Shown here in pieces: positions 17,540 through 25,465 of a stretch of 25,826 nucleotides of DNA. How positions within the stretch are numbered: the stretch's first letter is position 1; every line of letters begins with the position of its first letter. The DNA comes from Xenorhabdus miraniensis. Its GTDB lineage: Bacteria > Pseudomonadota > Gammaproteobacteria > Enterobacterales > Enterobacteriaceae. The translations under genes were made by a program, and so were the position numbers. Location of the stretch: NCBI RefSeq assembly GCF_002632615.1, contig NZ_NITZ01000032.1, positions 1-25,826 on the forward strand, given 5' to 3'. The notes under the pieces are model-generated. The model did no database searches, had not been told where the DNA came from, and worked only from the letters and a program-made list of their open reading frames with translations.

Positions 17540-19201
17540 CTAAATCCCATCAAAGCTATCCAGTCTCTGCTGTTGCCTTTCACTCAGGCTAAACGCAAAC
17601 TCGTCATGCTCTGCCTGCCATGTGCCAAAACTCATCAAAAACGCAATAGCCGGGTCGATTTTGTTCGCAGACTTCTTTTTGTTCGGTTTGATATTGGCGT
17701 TCGCGTCGGTTTCCATCACCACATTGGACATCGCCCACGCGAGCACCGGATCGCCGTGGTGACGAATCACCTTGCGATTCACGAACACTTCGGCAGATTT
17801 AGCCACCGGGCTAAAGCGCATATAGGTTTGCGGGAAGGGTTCAACGTCCAAGCCTGCGCCCTGTAATTGGGTGCGTAGGTGGGTGGCGTTCCATGTGTCA
17901 AAACCTACCAGCCTGATATCAAAGTGCTGGCTGTCTTTGAGAATGTCATCACGGATACGGTCATAATCAATGCAGTCGCCTTGTGTGGTACGTATCCAGC
18001 CCGATTGTGCCCATTGACGATATACCGCCCGATTCTTATTGGCGGGGTTCTGTAACTGGGCTTCGGGCAGGTAATGGCGGGTCAGCAATAACAGTTCATT
18101 GTCTACGGGGAATGTGTAACAAAGGCTGGTGATATCGCCCGTTGAGGATAAATCCAGTCCGGCGTAACACTCCAGCCCTTTGAGGTCGTTTTCATCGTAT
18201 TCTGTCTGGCAGGCTTTCCATGCGCCGTCACCCATCCACGGCGTTTCACCCTGGCACCAGATATTAAAGCGTTTGGTGAGCATTTCCGTCCATTGCGAGG
18301 GAATGCCACGGGCTTTCTGGATAGTGTCATGCAAGGCATTAGCGTCTACCGATATATTCAGGTTCGGATTGGCCTTTATCCAAAGGCTTTCATCATCAAT
18401 CTCGTGCTCGTCGTCCAGTTCGTAGATCAGGGCAAACAGGGATTCATTTTGCTCTTCCCCGTCCAGTATCTGGCAGCAATAATCGTAGTGCTGTTTACAG
18501 GCGGAGATCACGTTACTGCCCGCCGTGGTAATGGCAAACAGGAGTCCTTCGGGACGGGCACCCATGCCTAACTCAAGGGCAGAGTAGACGGCGTTATCAG
18601 GGTGCAAATGGTACTCATCGACAATCGCCAGACTGGGATTGGTGCCCTCAATGGTGGCGGCTTTGGCGGCCAGTGGCTTTAACAGGCTGTTACTCTTTGG
18701 ATAGGTCACTTTGTGTTGCTGGATAGCGACCCGTTTCTTGAACGGCTTGGATAGCAGGCACATCTGACGGGCATCATCAAACACAATGCGCGCCTGATCC
18801 CGACTCACGGCGGCGGTGTAGATATCCTGCTGGCCTGACTCCATCACGAGGAACCAGTTAGCCAGTATTGCGGCCACGGTGGACTTGGCATTTTTGCGCG
18901 GCACCTGAATGTACGCACTGCGGTATTTTCGGCGTCCGGTTGCTTTGACTTTAAAACCGAACAAGTTGGCAAAGGCGAACTGCTGCCACGGCTCCAGAAT
19001 AATCGGTTTGCCCCGCAAATGGCCTTTGACGTGCGGACAGTAGCGAGAGAACGCAATAAAACGATCTACCACCTCCGAATCAAACACATAAAGTGGGTTA
19101 TTCAGGTCATTAAGATAACGTTTTACCGCCTGTTTTACCCATTTACAGGCCGGAATTGTGCCGTTCTCAATATCAAAAGCGTATTGCTCCCATGCGTTCA
19201 T
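17540..19201 (-). CDS. Phage terminase large subunit, HK97-like (Terminase_1)
   Basis: The DNA-packaging motor: ATPase plus nuclease that docks on the portal and cuts concatemers. 553 residues. ATPase domain with Walker-A-like PRKNAKST (101-108) and Walker B LAIVDE (191-196), followed by the TTAGS-type coupling motif (225-229). The C-terminal RNase H-like nuclease starts around YAGLDLSSTGDITSL with D350 and D356 and a late acidic residue in NKIDPAIAF. All catalytic positions look intact. It overlaps the terS stop by 4 nt. In this island it is the last gene, whereas in phages it is usually among the first. No terminator is evident after the stop; the next 200 nt are intergenic. Confidence 0.95.
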   Translation of the reverse strand: MNAWEQYAFDIENGTIPACKWVKQAVKRYLNDLNNPLYVFDSEVVDRFIAFSRYCPHVKGHLRGKPIILEPWQQFAFANLFGFKVKATGRRKYRSAYIQVPRKNAKSTVAAILANWFLVMESGQQDIYTAAVSRDQARIVFDDARQMCLLSKPFKKRVAIQQHKVTYPKSNSLLKPLAAKAATIEGTNPSLAIVDEYHLHPDNAVYSALELGMGARPEGLLFAITTAGSNVISACKQHYDYCCQILDGEEQNESLFALIYELDDEHEIDDESLWIKANPNLNISVDANALHDTIQKARGIPSQWTEMLTKRFNIWCQGETPWMGDGAWKACQTEYDENDLKGLECYAGLDLSSTGDITSLCYTFPVDNELLLLTRHYLPEAQLQNPANKNRAVYRQWAQSGWIRTTQGDCIDYDRIRDDILKDSQHFDIRLVGFDTWNATHLRTQLQGAGLDVEPFPQTYMRFSPVAKSAEVFVNRKVIRHHGDPVLAWAMSNVVMETDANANIKPNKKKSANKIDPAIAFLMSFGTWQAEHDEFAFSLSERQQQRLDSFDGI

Positions 19202-19551
19202 AGCCGGTCTAACTCGTCCTCTTCCTCAGTCTCCACTGGATTTTTACGCCGTGATACCGGATCAAAACCCAGCAGCGAGGACATTTTTATCATGATTTTT
19301 TCGGCGTCCGCTTTGGCGCTCAGTGACGGATTGCGGCTTTCACTGCCTTGGCTGTTAACAATGCTAAAGCCCCTGATATCAAGGTCTGCCACCGCTTTTC
19401 GGTAAATCGCGTAATTGACGCAGTACAGTTCTAAATTGTTCCAGTCGGCGGCGGTCAGATCTTCCCGCTCGCTTAAGGTTTTTGCCTTGGCTTTCCACTG
19501 GCTGGCAGCAATCTCATTCAGATACGTCGGGGGTTTGGGTGCTCTTGCCAT
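19198..19551 (-). CDS. Phage terminase small subunit, P27 family
   Basis: The DNA-recognition subunit that selects the packaging site and loads TerL. 117 residues from ATG 19551-19549; a TTG start at 19584 would add 11 residues but the sequence from MARAPKPPTYLN is the usual beginning. Helical DNA-binding N terminus (ASQWKAKAKTLSEREDLTAA), a central helix pair (YCVNYAIYRKAVADL) and an acidic C-terminal tail ETEEEDELDRL. The family is recognised from this pattern together with its partner. It overlaps terL by 4 nt, so translation is coupled. A gap of about 120 nt separates it from the HNH gene. Confidence 0.88.
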   Translation of the reverse strand: MARAPKPPTYLNEIAASQWKAKAKTLSEREDLTAADWNNLELYCVNYAIYRKAVADLDIRGFSIVNSQGSESRNPSLSAKADAEKIMIKMSSLLGFDPVSRRKNPVETEEEDELDRL

Positions 19552-19670
19552 AATATTCTGTTTTCCTTGTGATTTTATTTTCAAAAAAAGTGCCGTGCAT
19601 AAAAATTGGAGGAGGCGGCGGTTCCTTTTAGCAGGGTATTTGTCATTTTTGATACCCCCACCCCTCTATT
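19552..19670 (-). other. Longest gap of the head island, candidate cos/packaging site
   Basis: These 119 nt are the only sizeable non-coding space in the eight-gene block. Read leftward it has a G-rich run (GGGGTGGGGG, about 19664-19652) close to the HNH stop, and a GC-rich patch (19608-19625) with GGCGGCGG on the plus strand. HK97-type cos sites usually lie beside terS and the HNH gene, so this is the natural place to look. No consensus proves it. Confidence 0.3.
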
Positions 19671-20108
19671 TCATTGGGTTATTATTCCGCAACTCACCAA
19701 CCTTGCCGCTTCTGCTTCTTGCTTCCGATACTCACCGTTCTTGCGCTTCTGTTTGGTGATCGGGTCTGCCTGTACGGTCTTACGGTTATGGCAGGCGTGG
19801 CATAAAGATTGATGGTTGGATTCAGGCCAGAACAACACATCACTATCACCCTCTATCGGGATAATGTGATCGACGATGGTTGCGGGTGTGTAGATATTGG
19901 CTTTCAGGCAAATCACACATAAGGGGTTCGCCTTGAGATACATCAGTCTGTACTTGCCCCATCGGTTACTGTAGCCACGCTCGGTACGGGTGCCCCTTTG
20001 TTTATCCTGCTGTCGGCTGATTTCTCGTCTGTGCTGCTCACAGCGTCCTGACTTCACCCGCTGGTTACAACCCGGATAATGACAGCGTCTTAACGGTTGC
20101 CACGGCAT
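19671..20108 (-). CDS. HNH endonuclease of the packaging module
   Basis: 145 residues. The N-terminal zinc-binding patch has C9, C14, C23 and H26; the HNH core has zinc cysteines C64, C67, C103, C106 with DH (80-81), N98 and H107 making the beta-beta-alpha metal site. It resembles HK97 gp74, which works with TerL to cut cos DNA. The ATG follows directly on the TAG stop of the connector gene with no gap. Together with a P27-type TerS and Terminase_1 TerL it forms the cos-cleaving packaging set. Confidence 0.9.
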   Translation of the reverse strand: MPWQPLRRCHYPGCNQRVKSGRCEQHRREISRQQDKQRGTRTERGYSNRWGKYRLMYLKANPLCVICLKANIYTPATIVDHIIPIEGDSDVLFWPESNHQSLCHACHNRKTVQADPITKQKRKNGEYRKQEAEAARLVSCGIITQ

Positions 20109-20411
20109 CTAATACACTCCGGCATCACGGTAGACAGACCACAATGATTTAATGGTGAACGGGATTTCTTTCAGTTCCTTATCTGCGACCATTGCCCGGT
20201 TCTCATACAGCAAGCCGATATAGAGCAGACAACCGACTTTGATCGCAGGACTGAATACCAAGCCCTCAGCAAAGCGCTTGCCAATATGTTGCTGGCAGAC
20301 TTCCAATGCCGCATCAGCATAACCTTGAAGCAGGGCATCCTCTAAATCATTGCCCTCATCTATCCGGCAATGCTGCTTGATTTCACTCAGGGGGATTTCA
20401 ATATCAGGCAT
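20109..20411 (-). CDS. gp6-like head-tail connector
   Basis: 100 residues, helical, matching the HK97 gp6/SPP1 gp15-type connector family: IPLSEIKQHCRIDEGNDLED at the start (the family's typical LEEVKAHLRID-type opening), then LLQGYADAALEVCQQHIGKRF, and a C-terminal FTIKSLWSVYRD. It makes the ring below the portal to which stopper and tail attach. The start overlaps the adaptor stop by 8 nt. Confidence 0.88.
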   Translation of the reverse strand: MPDIEIPLSEIKQHCRIDEGNDLEDALLQGYADAALEVCQQHIGKRFAEGLVFSPAIKVGCLLYIGLLYENRAMVADKELKEIPFTIKSLWSVYRDAGVY

Positions 20412-20742
20412 ATTTCACGCCTCCCTTGCAAAGCAGCTCTAAGTAAGTCCGTTTCGGATCGGGAATAACGGCAACGATGGCAAAAGCCTGACTGTGGGGA
20501 TTATCACCCTGATAGATAATCCGGTGTGTGGTGGTGATATCGTTCCGATAACGCAACCAGATACGTACTGTGGCTTCGGAAAGCATCCGTCCGGAGGCCA
20601 CCAGTTCCCGACCACCGATAAATCTCACTTCTGCCCAGACGGCGGCAACGTCCACCCAATGCTTAATCATCGTGCCGTATTCACCACGGGTCGGTTCATT
20701 CTTTTGAATCATCACCCGATGTCGTAATCTGCCTGCCCTCAT
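20404..20742 (-). CDS. Phage head closure / head-tail adaptor (SPP1 gp16-like)
   Basis: 112 residues from ATG 20742-20740, giving MRAGRLRHRVMIQKNEPTRG, the standard opening of this family; the frame is open further upstream but that part overlaps the portal gene. The rest is beta-rich, with VWAEVRFIGGRELVASGRM and IRYRGD-like IIYQGDNPH. It acts as stopper/adaptor between connector and tail. It overlaps the portal stop by 4 nt (ATGA). With the connector it provides the interface that would accept a helper phage's tail if the element is a satellite. Confidence 0.88.
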   Translation of the reverse strand: MRAGRLRHRVMIQKNEPTRGEYGTMIKHWVDVAAVWAEVRFIGGRELVASGRMLSEATVRIWLRYRNDITTTHRIIYQGDNPHSQAFAIVAVIPDPKRTYLELLCKGGVKYA

Positions 20743-21956
20743 GCCTTGCCCTCCGGTTGTTGCTTGATTTCCACCGTTTGCTTCCATGCCTGACTGAACT
20801 CATCACCGCCCTCACGGGGGGATAATCCCTCCCGTTCACGGGCTTCATTCGGGCACATCACACCGGATTTAATCGCCGTCTCATAACTCTGGAAGCGTTC
20901 TTTCGGATTGGCACGCAGCAGGTCAGCAGTGTCGAACTCCACTTGGTAACGAATGCCCCGTTTTGGGGACGCCAGCAGCAAGGCCGATTTGATTTGCTGC
21001 TCAAAGTTAGCCAGCCACGGGCGCATGGTGATGGTCAGAAAAGCACGGGACGCCTCGCTAAAGTTGCTGTAGGTGCTGTTCGAATACTCTTGCAGGAAGA
21101 TCGGGCTGACGTTGAACATGCGGGCAATATCGTCAATCGTGAAACGGCGGGACGCCAGCCATTCCGCATCCTGATTGCTCATCCCTAATTGCTGGTAGTC
21201 CATTCCACCTTCAAGAATGGGCGTTTTCCCCGCATTGCGGGCGCCCTTGTAACGTTCGAGGGCTTCCAGTGCCTTATTGCCCTTGACGCCATCCAGCCAG
21301 TCAGTGGACTTAATCACGCCCGCCGCCATCATGCCGTCTTTCATGATGCTGGCACCGTGGCGCTGTTGTGCCAGCCCCAAGCCCAGCGTTTCACGGCAAA
21401 TGGTGACAGGTGAGCGCCCCAGAAAGCCGTCTTCGGTGGCATAGCGCAGATGCAACACTTCTTCCTGTAGGTAGGTTTTCACCTTGCCGCTGTACGGTTC
21501 TGTGATGGTGTAGGCGAAGCGGTGATCGGATAAGCGTTGTGCTACCACCGCTGACGGCGGGTAAGGGTGCAAGGATTGCGGCTGGCCGTCTTTACCCCAG
21601 ACAATCACGGCATAGGCATTGCCATTCAGCAGGCAATGACGCATCAGGGTGCGCTTGAACTGAAACGGCGTCTGGCAGTCATTCGGGCATTCATTGAGTA
21701 AATAATCCACGGGGTGATCACTGAGCCATTCGCGGGATTCTTTACTGTTCTGGTGCTGCACCCGATAGAGGTAACAAGGCATGGTAGCAACGGCTTCACT
21801 GATCACCGTGACCGCATTCATCACCGCAGGCAAACCCTCCGCCGTGGACGGGGAAACATGCTCACCTGATTTGGTGTTAGCCATGCCCGCCAGAGAAAGA
21901 AACTCATCCATCGTCATGCTACGGGTTTCAGGCGATTTTCGCTTAAAAGGCCACAT
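20739..21956 (-). CDS. HK97-family portal protein
   Basis: 405 residues, within the 400-430 range of HK97 gp3 relatives. The N-terminal MWPFKRKSPET, NAVTVISEAVATMPCYLYR (48-66), LMRHCLLNGNAYAVIVWGKD (103-122), the APYNPP-like HPYPPSAV and FNVSPIFLQEYSNSTYSNFSE are family blocks. Twelve copies form the DNA entry ring at one capsid vertex and the docking site for TerL. It starts 2 nt after the protease stop. The C terminus is charged and Gln-rich. Confidence 0.94.
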   Translation of the reverse strand: MWPFKRKSPETRSMTMDEFLSLAGMANTKSGEHVSPSTAEGLPAVMNAVTVISEAVATMPCYLYRVQHQNSKESREWLSDHPVDYLLNECPNDCQTPFQFKRTLMRHCLLNGNAYAVIVWGKDGQPQSLHPYPPSAVVAQRLSDHRFAYTITEPYSGKVKTYLQEEVLHLRYATEDGFLGRSPVTICRETLGLGLAQQRHGASIMKDGMMAAGVIKSTDWLDGVKGNKALEALERYKGARNAGKTPILEGGMDYQQLGMSNQDAEWLASRRFTIDDIARMFNVSPIFLQEYSNSTYSNFSEASRAFLTITMRPWLANFEQQIKSALLLASPKRGIRYQVEFDTADLLRANPKERFQSYETAIKSGVMCPNEAREREGLSPREGGDEFSQAWKQTVEIKQQPEGKA

Positions 21957-21958
21957 GG

Positions 21959-22504
21959 TTACACCTCGGACAGTTGCAGCCAGTAATGACGCAAATCGGC
22001 ATCACAAGGTTTGGCGGCATTCAGGGAACGTTTGGCAATCTCCACGCTGCTTGTCGGATAGGCCGGAATACTGGTCAGACTGATTTCCCGTAACTCTGCC
22101 TCTAAGACGGTTCTGACATAGGGGTCTTGACCCACATCCCATTGATCTTTAATGGCACGAAAGCCGAAACTAACACCTTCAATATCGCCCCGATCAATCA
22201 TGGTGAGTGCGTCACGTCCTAATTGAGTATCTGGTAATAACAATTCAAAGCGTAAACCCGTATCATCTTCACTCACGGTCAGGGTTTTAGATGACGTTCT
22301 ACCCAATAGAGAAGCATGTTCGTGTTCCCACAAGAAACGAATATCAGCGTCATTTTTTAAACAGGTTGCAAAGGCGCTTTTATCGAAACGTTCAATAAAT
22401 TCACCAAACAGCAATTGTGAATTATCCATCCAACGCACGGCATAACCGGTGATCTTTTTCTCATTAAGTGAAAAGTCAGCCGTTCTTAATTCAATATCAT
22501 TCAT
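21959..22504 (-). CDS. HK97-family prohead protease (peptidase U35)
   Basis: 181 residues. A self-assembling serine protease with a herpesvirus assemblin-like fold; it removes the delta domain of the capsid protein during maturation. Catalytic candidates are His in FLWEHEHASLLGR (H61 or H63) and Ser112 in EGVSFGF; RREISLTSIPAYP-like LREISLTSIPAYP (138-150) is the third block. AGGAGTC-like spacing with GGAG lies just before ATG 22504. The neighbouring capsid gene has the long helical N terminus that such a protease cuts. Confidence 0.93.
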   Translation of the reverse strand: MNDIELRTADFSLNEKKITGYAVRWMDNSQLLFGEFIERFDKSAFATCLKNDADIRFLWEHEHASLLGRTSSKTLTVSEDDTGLRFELLLPDTQLGRDALTMIDRGDIEGVSFGFRAIKDQWDVGQDPYVRTVLEAELREISLTSIPAYPTSSVEIAKRSLNAAKPCDADLRHYWLQLSEV

Positions 22505-22548
22505 TTGAGAGACTCCAAGACAAAAAAGGGGCGCTGTGCCCCTCTCAC

Positions 22549-23703
22549 TTATTTGCTGGCTGCTTTCACTTCCAGCACCTTGATTGCATTGGAGTCCACC
22601 AAGCCGCCGCCCAGATATTTATCTGTACAAACCTTATAAAATCCCGGCTCGGTGATATTGTCGGGACGGGTACGGGTGCCTGTTTGATGGTCAACGATGA
22701 AGTAGCCGCGTTTGAAGTCACCCAGACCGATCACCCCTTCCGGCATAAATTCAAGATAGTGAACCGGCAAGCCCAGCAACATGTCAGGATCACCCGCCTG
22801 TAAACGTTCCCGCCAGATATAATCGCCATTGCCGTTTTTCAGCTTCTGTACTTTGGCGGCGGTCGTGGAGTTCATCACCCACACGGCATTCTTGCGGTAT
22901 TTGTTCCTGAGCAGGAATTTCAGGTCAATCAGGCTATCGGCTTCAAGGCTGGCGACTTCCAGCTTTTGCAGCGTGCCGAAAGCGCGTACCTTGTCAGCTT
23001 GGGGATCACGGGGATAAGACAGGAAGCCTTTCGCTTTCTTGCTGCCATCTCCGCTCACAAGGTCGGTTTCTTCGGTATCGACAAACGTATCTGCAATCTC
23101 TGAGGTCAGCCAGCCCAAGATATCCACATCGCTAAAGTCGATGATTTCTTGGGTTGTTTTGGGGTAAGCATAGATAGGAAACAGCTTAATGCTGACTTCT
23201 TCCATCTTCGGCGTCGTCGTTTCACTACGCGCCTTGCCTTCTTCCCCGTGGGCGACGGCTGCGCCACCCACCGAAACAAGCTGTTTATATTCGTTGCTGC
23301 GAGTGGTCTTGATGGTACAGATCCGGCGCATGACCGATTCATCAGCCAATTGCTGCATGATCTGCTTATTCAGTTCGGGGATAACGGTATAGCCACCGTC
23401 TGACGGGACGCCTGTAGACAAGGTGCGGGTTTCTCCGGTCAGAAGATAATGGCGCAGTTCGTCATTGCTGAGTGTGTCACTGGTTGGCTGGGTTTTACCT
23501 GCCTGACTGCGTTCTTCATCAGACAGCGCCTCATAACGGGCAATTTCGGTATTCAGGGCGTCGGACTGGCTGCGCAGTGTGTCAAACTGTTTGGCTTCAT
23601 CTTCGGTCAGTGAGCGCTTTTCAGTTTCGGCTTTGGTGAGCAGCGAGCGCATTTGTTCGGTGAAAGTTGCTTTCTGCTGGCGTAATTCAAGTAATTTCTT
23701 CAT
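22549..23703 (-). CDS. HK97-fold major capsid protein
   Basis: 384 residues, as in HK97 gp5 (385). The N-terminal 100 residues are a charged coiled coil (KKLLELRQQKATFTEQM..., ARYEALSDEERSQ), the built-in scaffold removed by the protease. The mature shell domain follows: TLSTGVPSDGGYTVIPELNK, the KLFPIYAYPKTTQEIIDFSD E-loop/P-domain stretch, FVDTEETDLVSGDGSKKAKG, and the A-domain end GLGDFKRGYFIVDHQTGT. The family assignment is firm; whether crosslinking residues exist cannot be judged by eye. It is the first gene of the block; upstream lies a terminator pair and then unrelated DNA. Satellites of the cf-PICI type encode capsids that form smaller shells than the helper's. Confidence 0.95.
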   Translation of the reverse strand: MKKLLELRQQKATFTEQMRSLLTKAETEKRSLTEDEAKQFDTLRSQSDALNTEIARYEALSDEERSQAGKTQPTSDTLSNDELRHYLLTGETRTLSTGVPSDGGYTVIPELNKQIMQQLADESVMRRICTIKTTRSNEYKQLVSVGGAAVAHGEEGKARSETTTPKMEEVSIKLFPIYAYPKTTQEIIDFSDVDILGWLTSEIADTFVDTEETDLVSGDGSKKAKGFLSYPRDPQADKVRAFGTLQKLEVASLEADSLIDLKFLLRNKYRKNAVWVMNSTTAAKVQKLKNGNGDYIWRERLQAGDPDMLLGLPVHYLEFMPEGVIGLGDFKRGYFIVDHQTGTRTRPDNITEPGFYKVCTDKYLGGGLVDSNAIKVLEVKAASK

Positions 23704-23747
23704 GGTGTTTTTGCGTTATTTGTTTATTTAAATACTATTTAACACGA

Positions 23748-23784
23748 TGAAAAATAATAAAGAAGCCTCTGGAATTCAGAGGCT
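23748..23784 (-). terminator. Terminator of the effector/immunity operon
   Basis: AGCCTCTG/CAGAGGCT with a GAATT-type loop (23764-23784). Read leftward it is followed by TCTTTATTATTTTT (23763-23750). Confidence 0.75.
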
Positions 23785-23830
23785 AAACAAGAGAAAACAT
23801 GAAGACAAAATATTTACAAAAAATAATTTT

Positions 23831-23858
23831 AAATGGCGATTTAACTCGCCATTTTTTA
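23831..23858. terminator. Second, bidirectional terminator hairpin
   Basis: AAATGGCGA (23831-23839) / TCGCCATTT (23846-23854) with a 6-nt loop, T-rich on the right and A/T-rich on the left. It lies 8 nt past the lipoprotein gene stop; two terminators in tandem isolate this cassette from the capsid gene. Confidence 0.75.
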
Positions 23859-23865
23859 TTAATAC

Positions 23866-24249
23866 CTATTTACTCACTTTTATAATGTATATCTTTTCAA
23901 AATCATTTGCTCCATTTAGCATTGTCCCGTAAATTGCCCCAGCTACCTTTATTCGTATTTCTCCAGCATGTGTAGGAGTGCCTTGTATTTTTATACGGCT
24001 GTAATCCTTTGCTGTTACTGGTTTTACAGGGACAGTATAATCACTAGGACTCCATGTTAAACCCGAGTTTTCAGGTGTTATTTCTGCGCCAAAACTCTTA
24101 TCTATAACACCAGGTATTCTTATTAATTCATTATATGGTGTACCAATCTTAGCATCTGTTAGATAATTTCCATCAGGATAGATATGAACAGCTTGCTTTG
24201 AACAAGCGGAAATAAACAAAAAAGATATAATTAAAATAAATCTACTCAT
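23866..24249 (-). CDS. Small lipoprotein, probable immunity protein of the adjacent effector
   Basis: 127 residues. Signal peptide MSRFILIISFLFISA with lipobox ISAC, acylated Cys16 and Ser at +2, which favours the outer membrane. The mature part is short and beta-rich, ending in an Ig/cadherin-like pattern (TPTHAGEIRIKVAGA, then FEKIYIIKVSK). I recognise no named family. It starts 3 nt after the stop of the 402-residue protein and lacks an own strong ribosome binding site, so translation is coupled. A periplasm-facing lipoprotein directly after a T6SS cargo gene is the usual layout for an immunity protein and places the effector's target in the periplasm. This function is inference. Confidence 0.65.
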   Translation of the reverse strand: MSRFILIISFLFISACSKQAVHIYPDGNYLTDAKIGTPYNELIRIPGVIDKSFGAEITPENSGLTWSPSDYTVPVKPVTAKDYSRIKIQGTPTHAGEIRIKVAGAIYGTMLNGANDFEKIYIIKVSK

Positions 24250-24252
24250 TGC

Positions 24253-25461
24253 TTATTTTATTGGCTTGAAAACCAACCCTCCAAATGTATGTTTAAGAAA
24301 ATAATTCAAATTATTACCCCCTTTAACTTGTTGATAAATTTTACCCCAAGAAAACATATTTAAATTAACCATATTGTCATTATTTATCTCATTTGAATTT
24401 ATTGGTATCCCTTTTGAACTAACTTCGCCTTCCCATACAACCCAATGATTTTTCATTGAAGTGTCACCAGTGATACTATCTAGCATTCCGGCTGATATTA
24501 AACTTACAACTCGATATCCTTTTTTTATATATTGATTTAAATTTATTATATCGTTCACATTACTATGTGAGAATACACTTATGTTGTCAAAAACCTTTTC
24601 ATATCCAGCTTTTTCAAACCACTCTGTTAATTTTTCCCACATGGTAATACCAGCCACTTGATCTGAAATTTCATCGTAGTTCATAATCGTATTTTCTGAA
24701 TCTCTTAAACTGGCTAATGTCAACCAATCTAATCCTGAAATCCTTTCACCATACTGATTATAAAAAGATCCTTTAGGATGCCGGCAACCATCGCCCGGCT
24801 TGATTTCTAATTCACCTATTTTAGTCTTACCATATCGCCATAATTCACGGGCAGCTTGCTCATAAATATCAGGTCTGTCCATCTGCAAACAATAAAAAAA
24901 TGCTGCTGGTCCACATAAACTAGCCCCATTTTGATCTGGATAAGTTCTTTTAGATAACCTCTCCTGAATTTGTGATTCAATTTTACTTTTCTCAAACGGA
25001 TCATCTTTATGACCAATTGGATATTCTTTAGCAATAAAAGGTCTTTCCGGCACAGAGATCTTTAACTCAACGGTATTATCTCCGTCGCTGACAGGTTTTG
25101 TTTCAATCGTGCTTTCAAAATAACACGCATTCTCCCGTTTTTTATCCGAATAGGCTTTACCTGAGACAAACTCACCCAGTGTATACATCTTCTTAAAAGG
25201 GGCTTGCAGTGCCTGAATCGTATTTGAACCATGCTTGCGATAAAGCATGATTTGCATAATATACATCACGGAAAGATCATCATCTGTTTCCTGCGTGACA
25301 TGCCGTTGAGTTTCATAATTACTCTGTAATTTCGCCTGAAAAACATCGAGCAATATATGATGATTTCCTTTTGCGTCTTTACGATAAATAATGAAGTCAT
25401 AAAGCAGATTTTCAGGAGGTACATTTGATTCTATTTTTGTGTAAACGGTATACGTTGGCAT
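24253..25461 (-). CDS. Putative T6SS effector with papain-like cysteine peptidase/amidase signature
   Basis: 402 residues, no signal peptide. The N-terminal 140 or so residues (YDFIIYRKDAKGNHHILLDV..., MLYRKHGSN, MYTLGEFVSGK) are beta-rich and unassigned. The C-terminal 220 carry a Cys/His pattern of the papain/C39-like fold: C183 in GASLCGPAAFFYCLQ at the start of a helix, H339 in NHWVVWEGEV on a strand, and an Asn/Ser-rich NLNMFSWGK (366-374) as third site; a CRHPKGSF loop (226-233) lies between. The gene begins 4 nt after the hcp stop, with AAGGA inside hcp's last codons, and is followed by a lipoprotein. This suggests an Hcp-delivered enzyme that cuts a peptide or amide bond, perhaps in peptidoglycan. 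A cytoplasmic protein target is the alternative, but a lipoprotein partner argues against it. Confidence 0.6.
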   Translation of the reverse strand: MPTYTVYTKIESNVPPENLLYDFIIYRKDAKGNHHILLDVFQAKLQSNYETQRHVTQETDDDLSVMYIMQIMLYRKHGSNTIQALQAPFKKMYTLGEFVSGKAYSDKKRENACYFESTIETKPVSDGDNTVELKISVPERPFIAKEYPIGHKDDPFEKSKIESQIQERLSKRTYPDQNGASLCGPAAFFYCLQMDRPDIYEQAARELWRYGKTKIGELEIKPGDGCRHPKGSFYNQYGERISGLDWLTLASLRDSENTIMNYDEISDQVAGITMWEKLTEWFEKAGYEKVFDNISVFSHSNVNDIINLNQYIKKGYRVVSLISAGMLDSITGDTSMKNHWVVWEGEVSSKGIPINSNEINNDNMVNLNMFSWGKIYQQVKGGNNLNYFLKHTFGGLVFKPIK

Positions 25462-25465
25462 GGTA

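Larger units (their letters stand above)
17540..23703 (-). mobile_element. HK97-type head and packaging island, cf-PICI-like
   Basis: Eight genes on one strand with overlaps or gaps mostly of 0-45 nt: capsid, prohead protease, portal, adaptor, connector, HNH, TerS, TerL. All parts needed to build and fill a procapsid are present and look intact. Tail, lysis, integrase, excision, replication and regulatory genes are not seen. The order is the reverse of the classical HK97 order, in which terminases lead and capsid follows. From what I know of capsid-forming phage-inducible chromosomal islands (such as EcCIEDL933), those satellites carry this gene set and rely on a helper phage for tails. The usual int/alpA/primase part is missing at the capsid end, where a T6SS cassette begins, so the element is partial or rearranged. 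Its base composition looks clearly richer in G+C than the flanks. Confidence 0.6.

Noticed and set aside
18180..18571. Plus-strand open frames across terL, capsid and portal genes
   Set aside because: Antisense shadows of GC-rich conserved genes without ribosome binding sites.
24816..25034. 72-residue minus-strand frame inside the effector gene
   Set aside because: It overlaps the 402-residue frame in another phase, with no own start signals.
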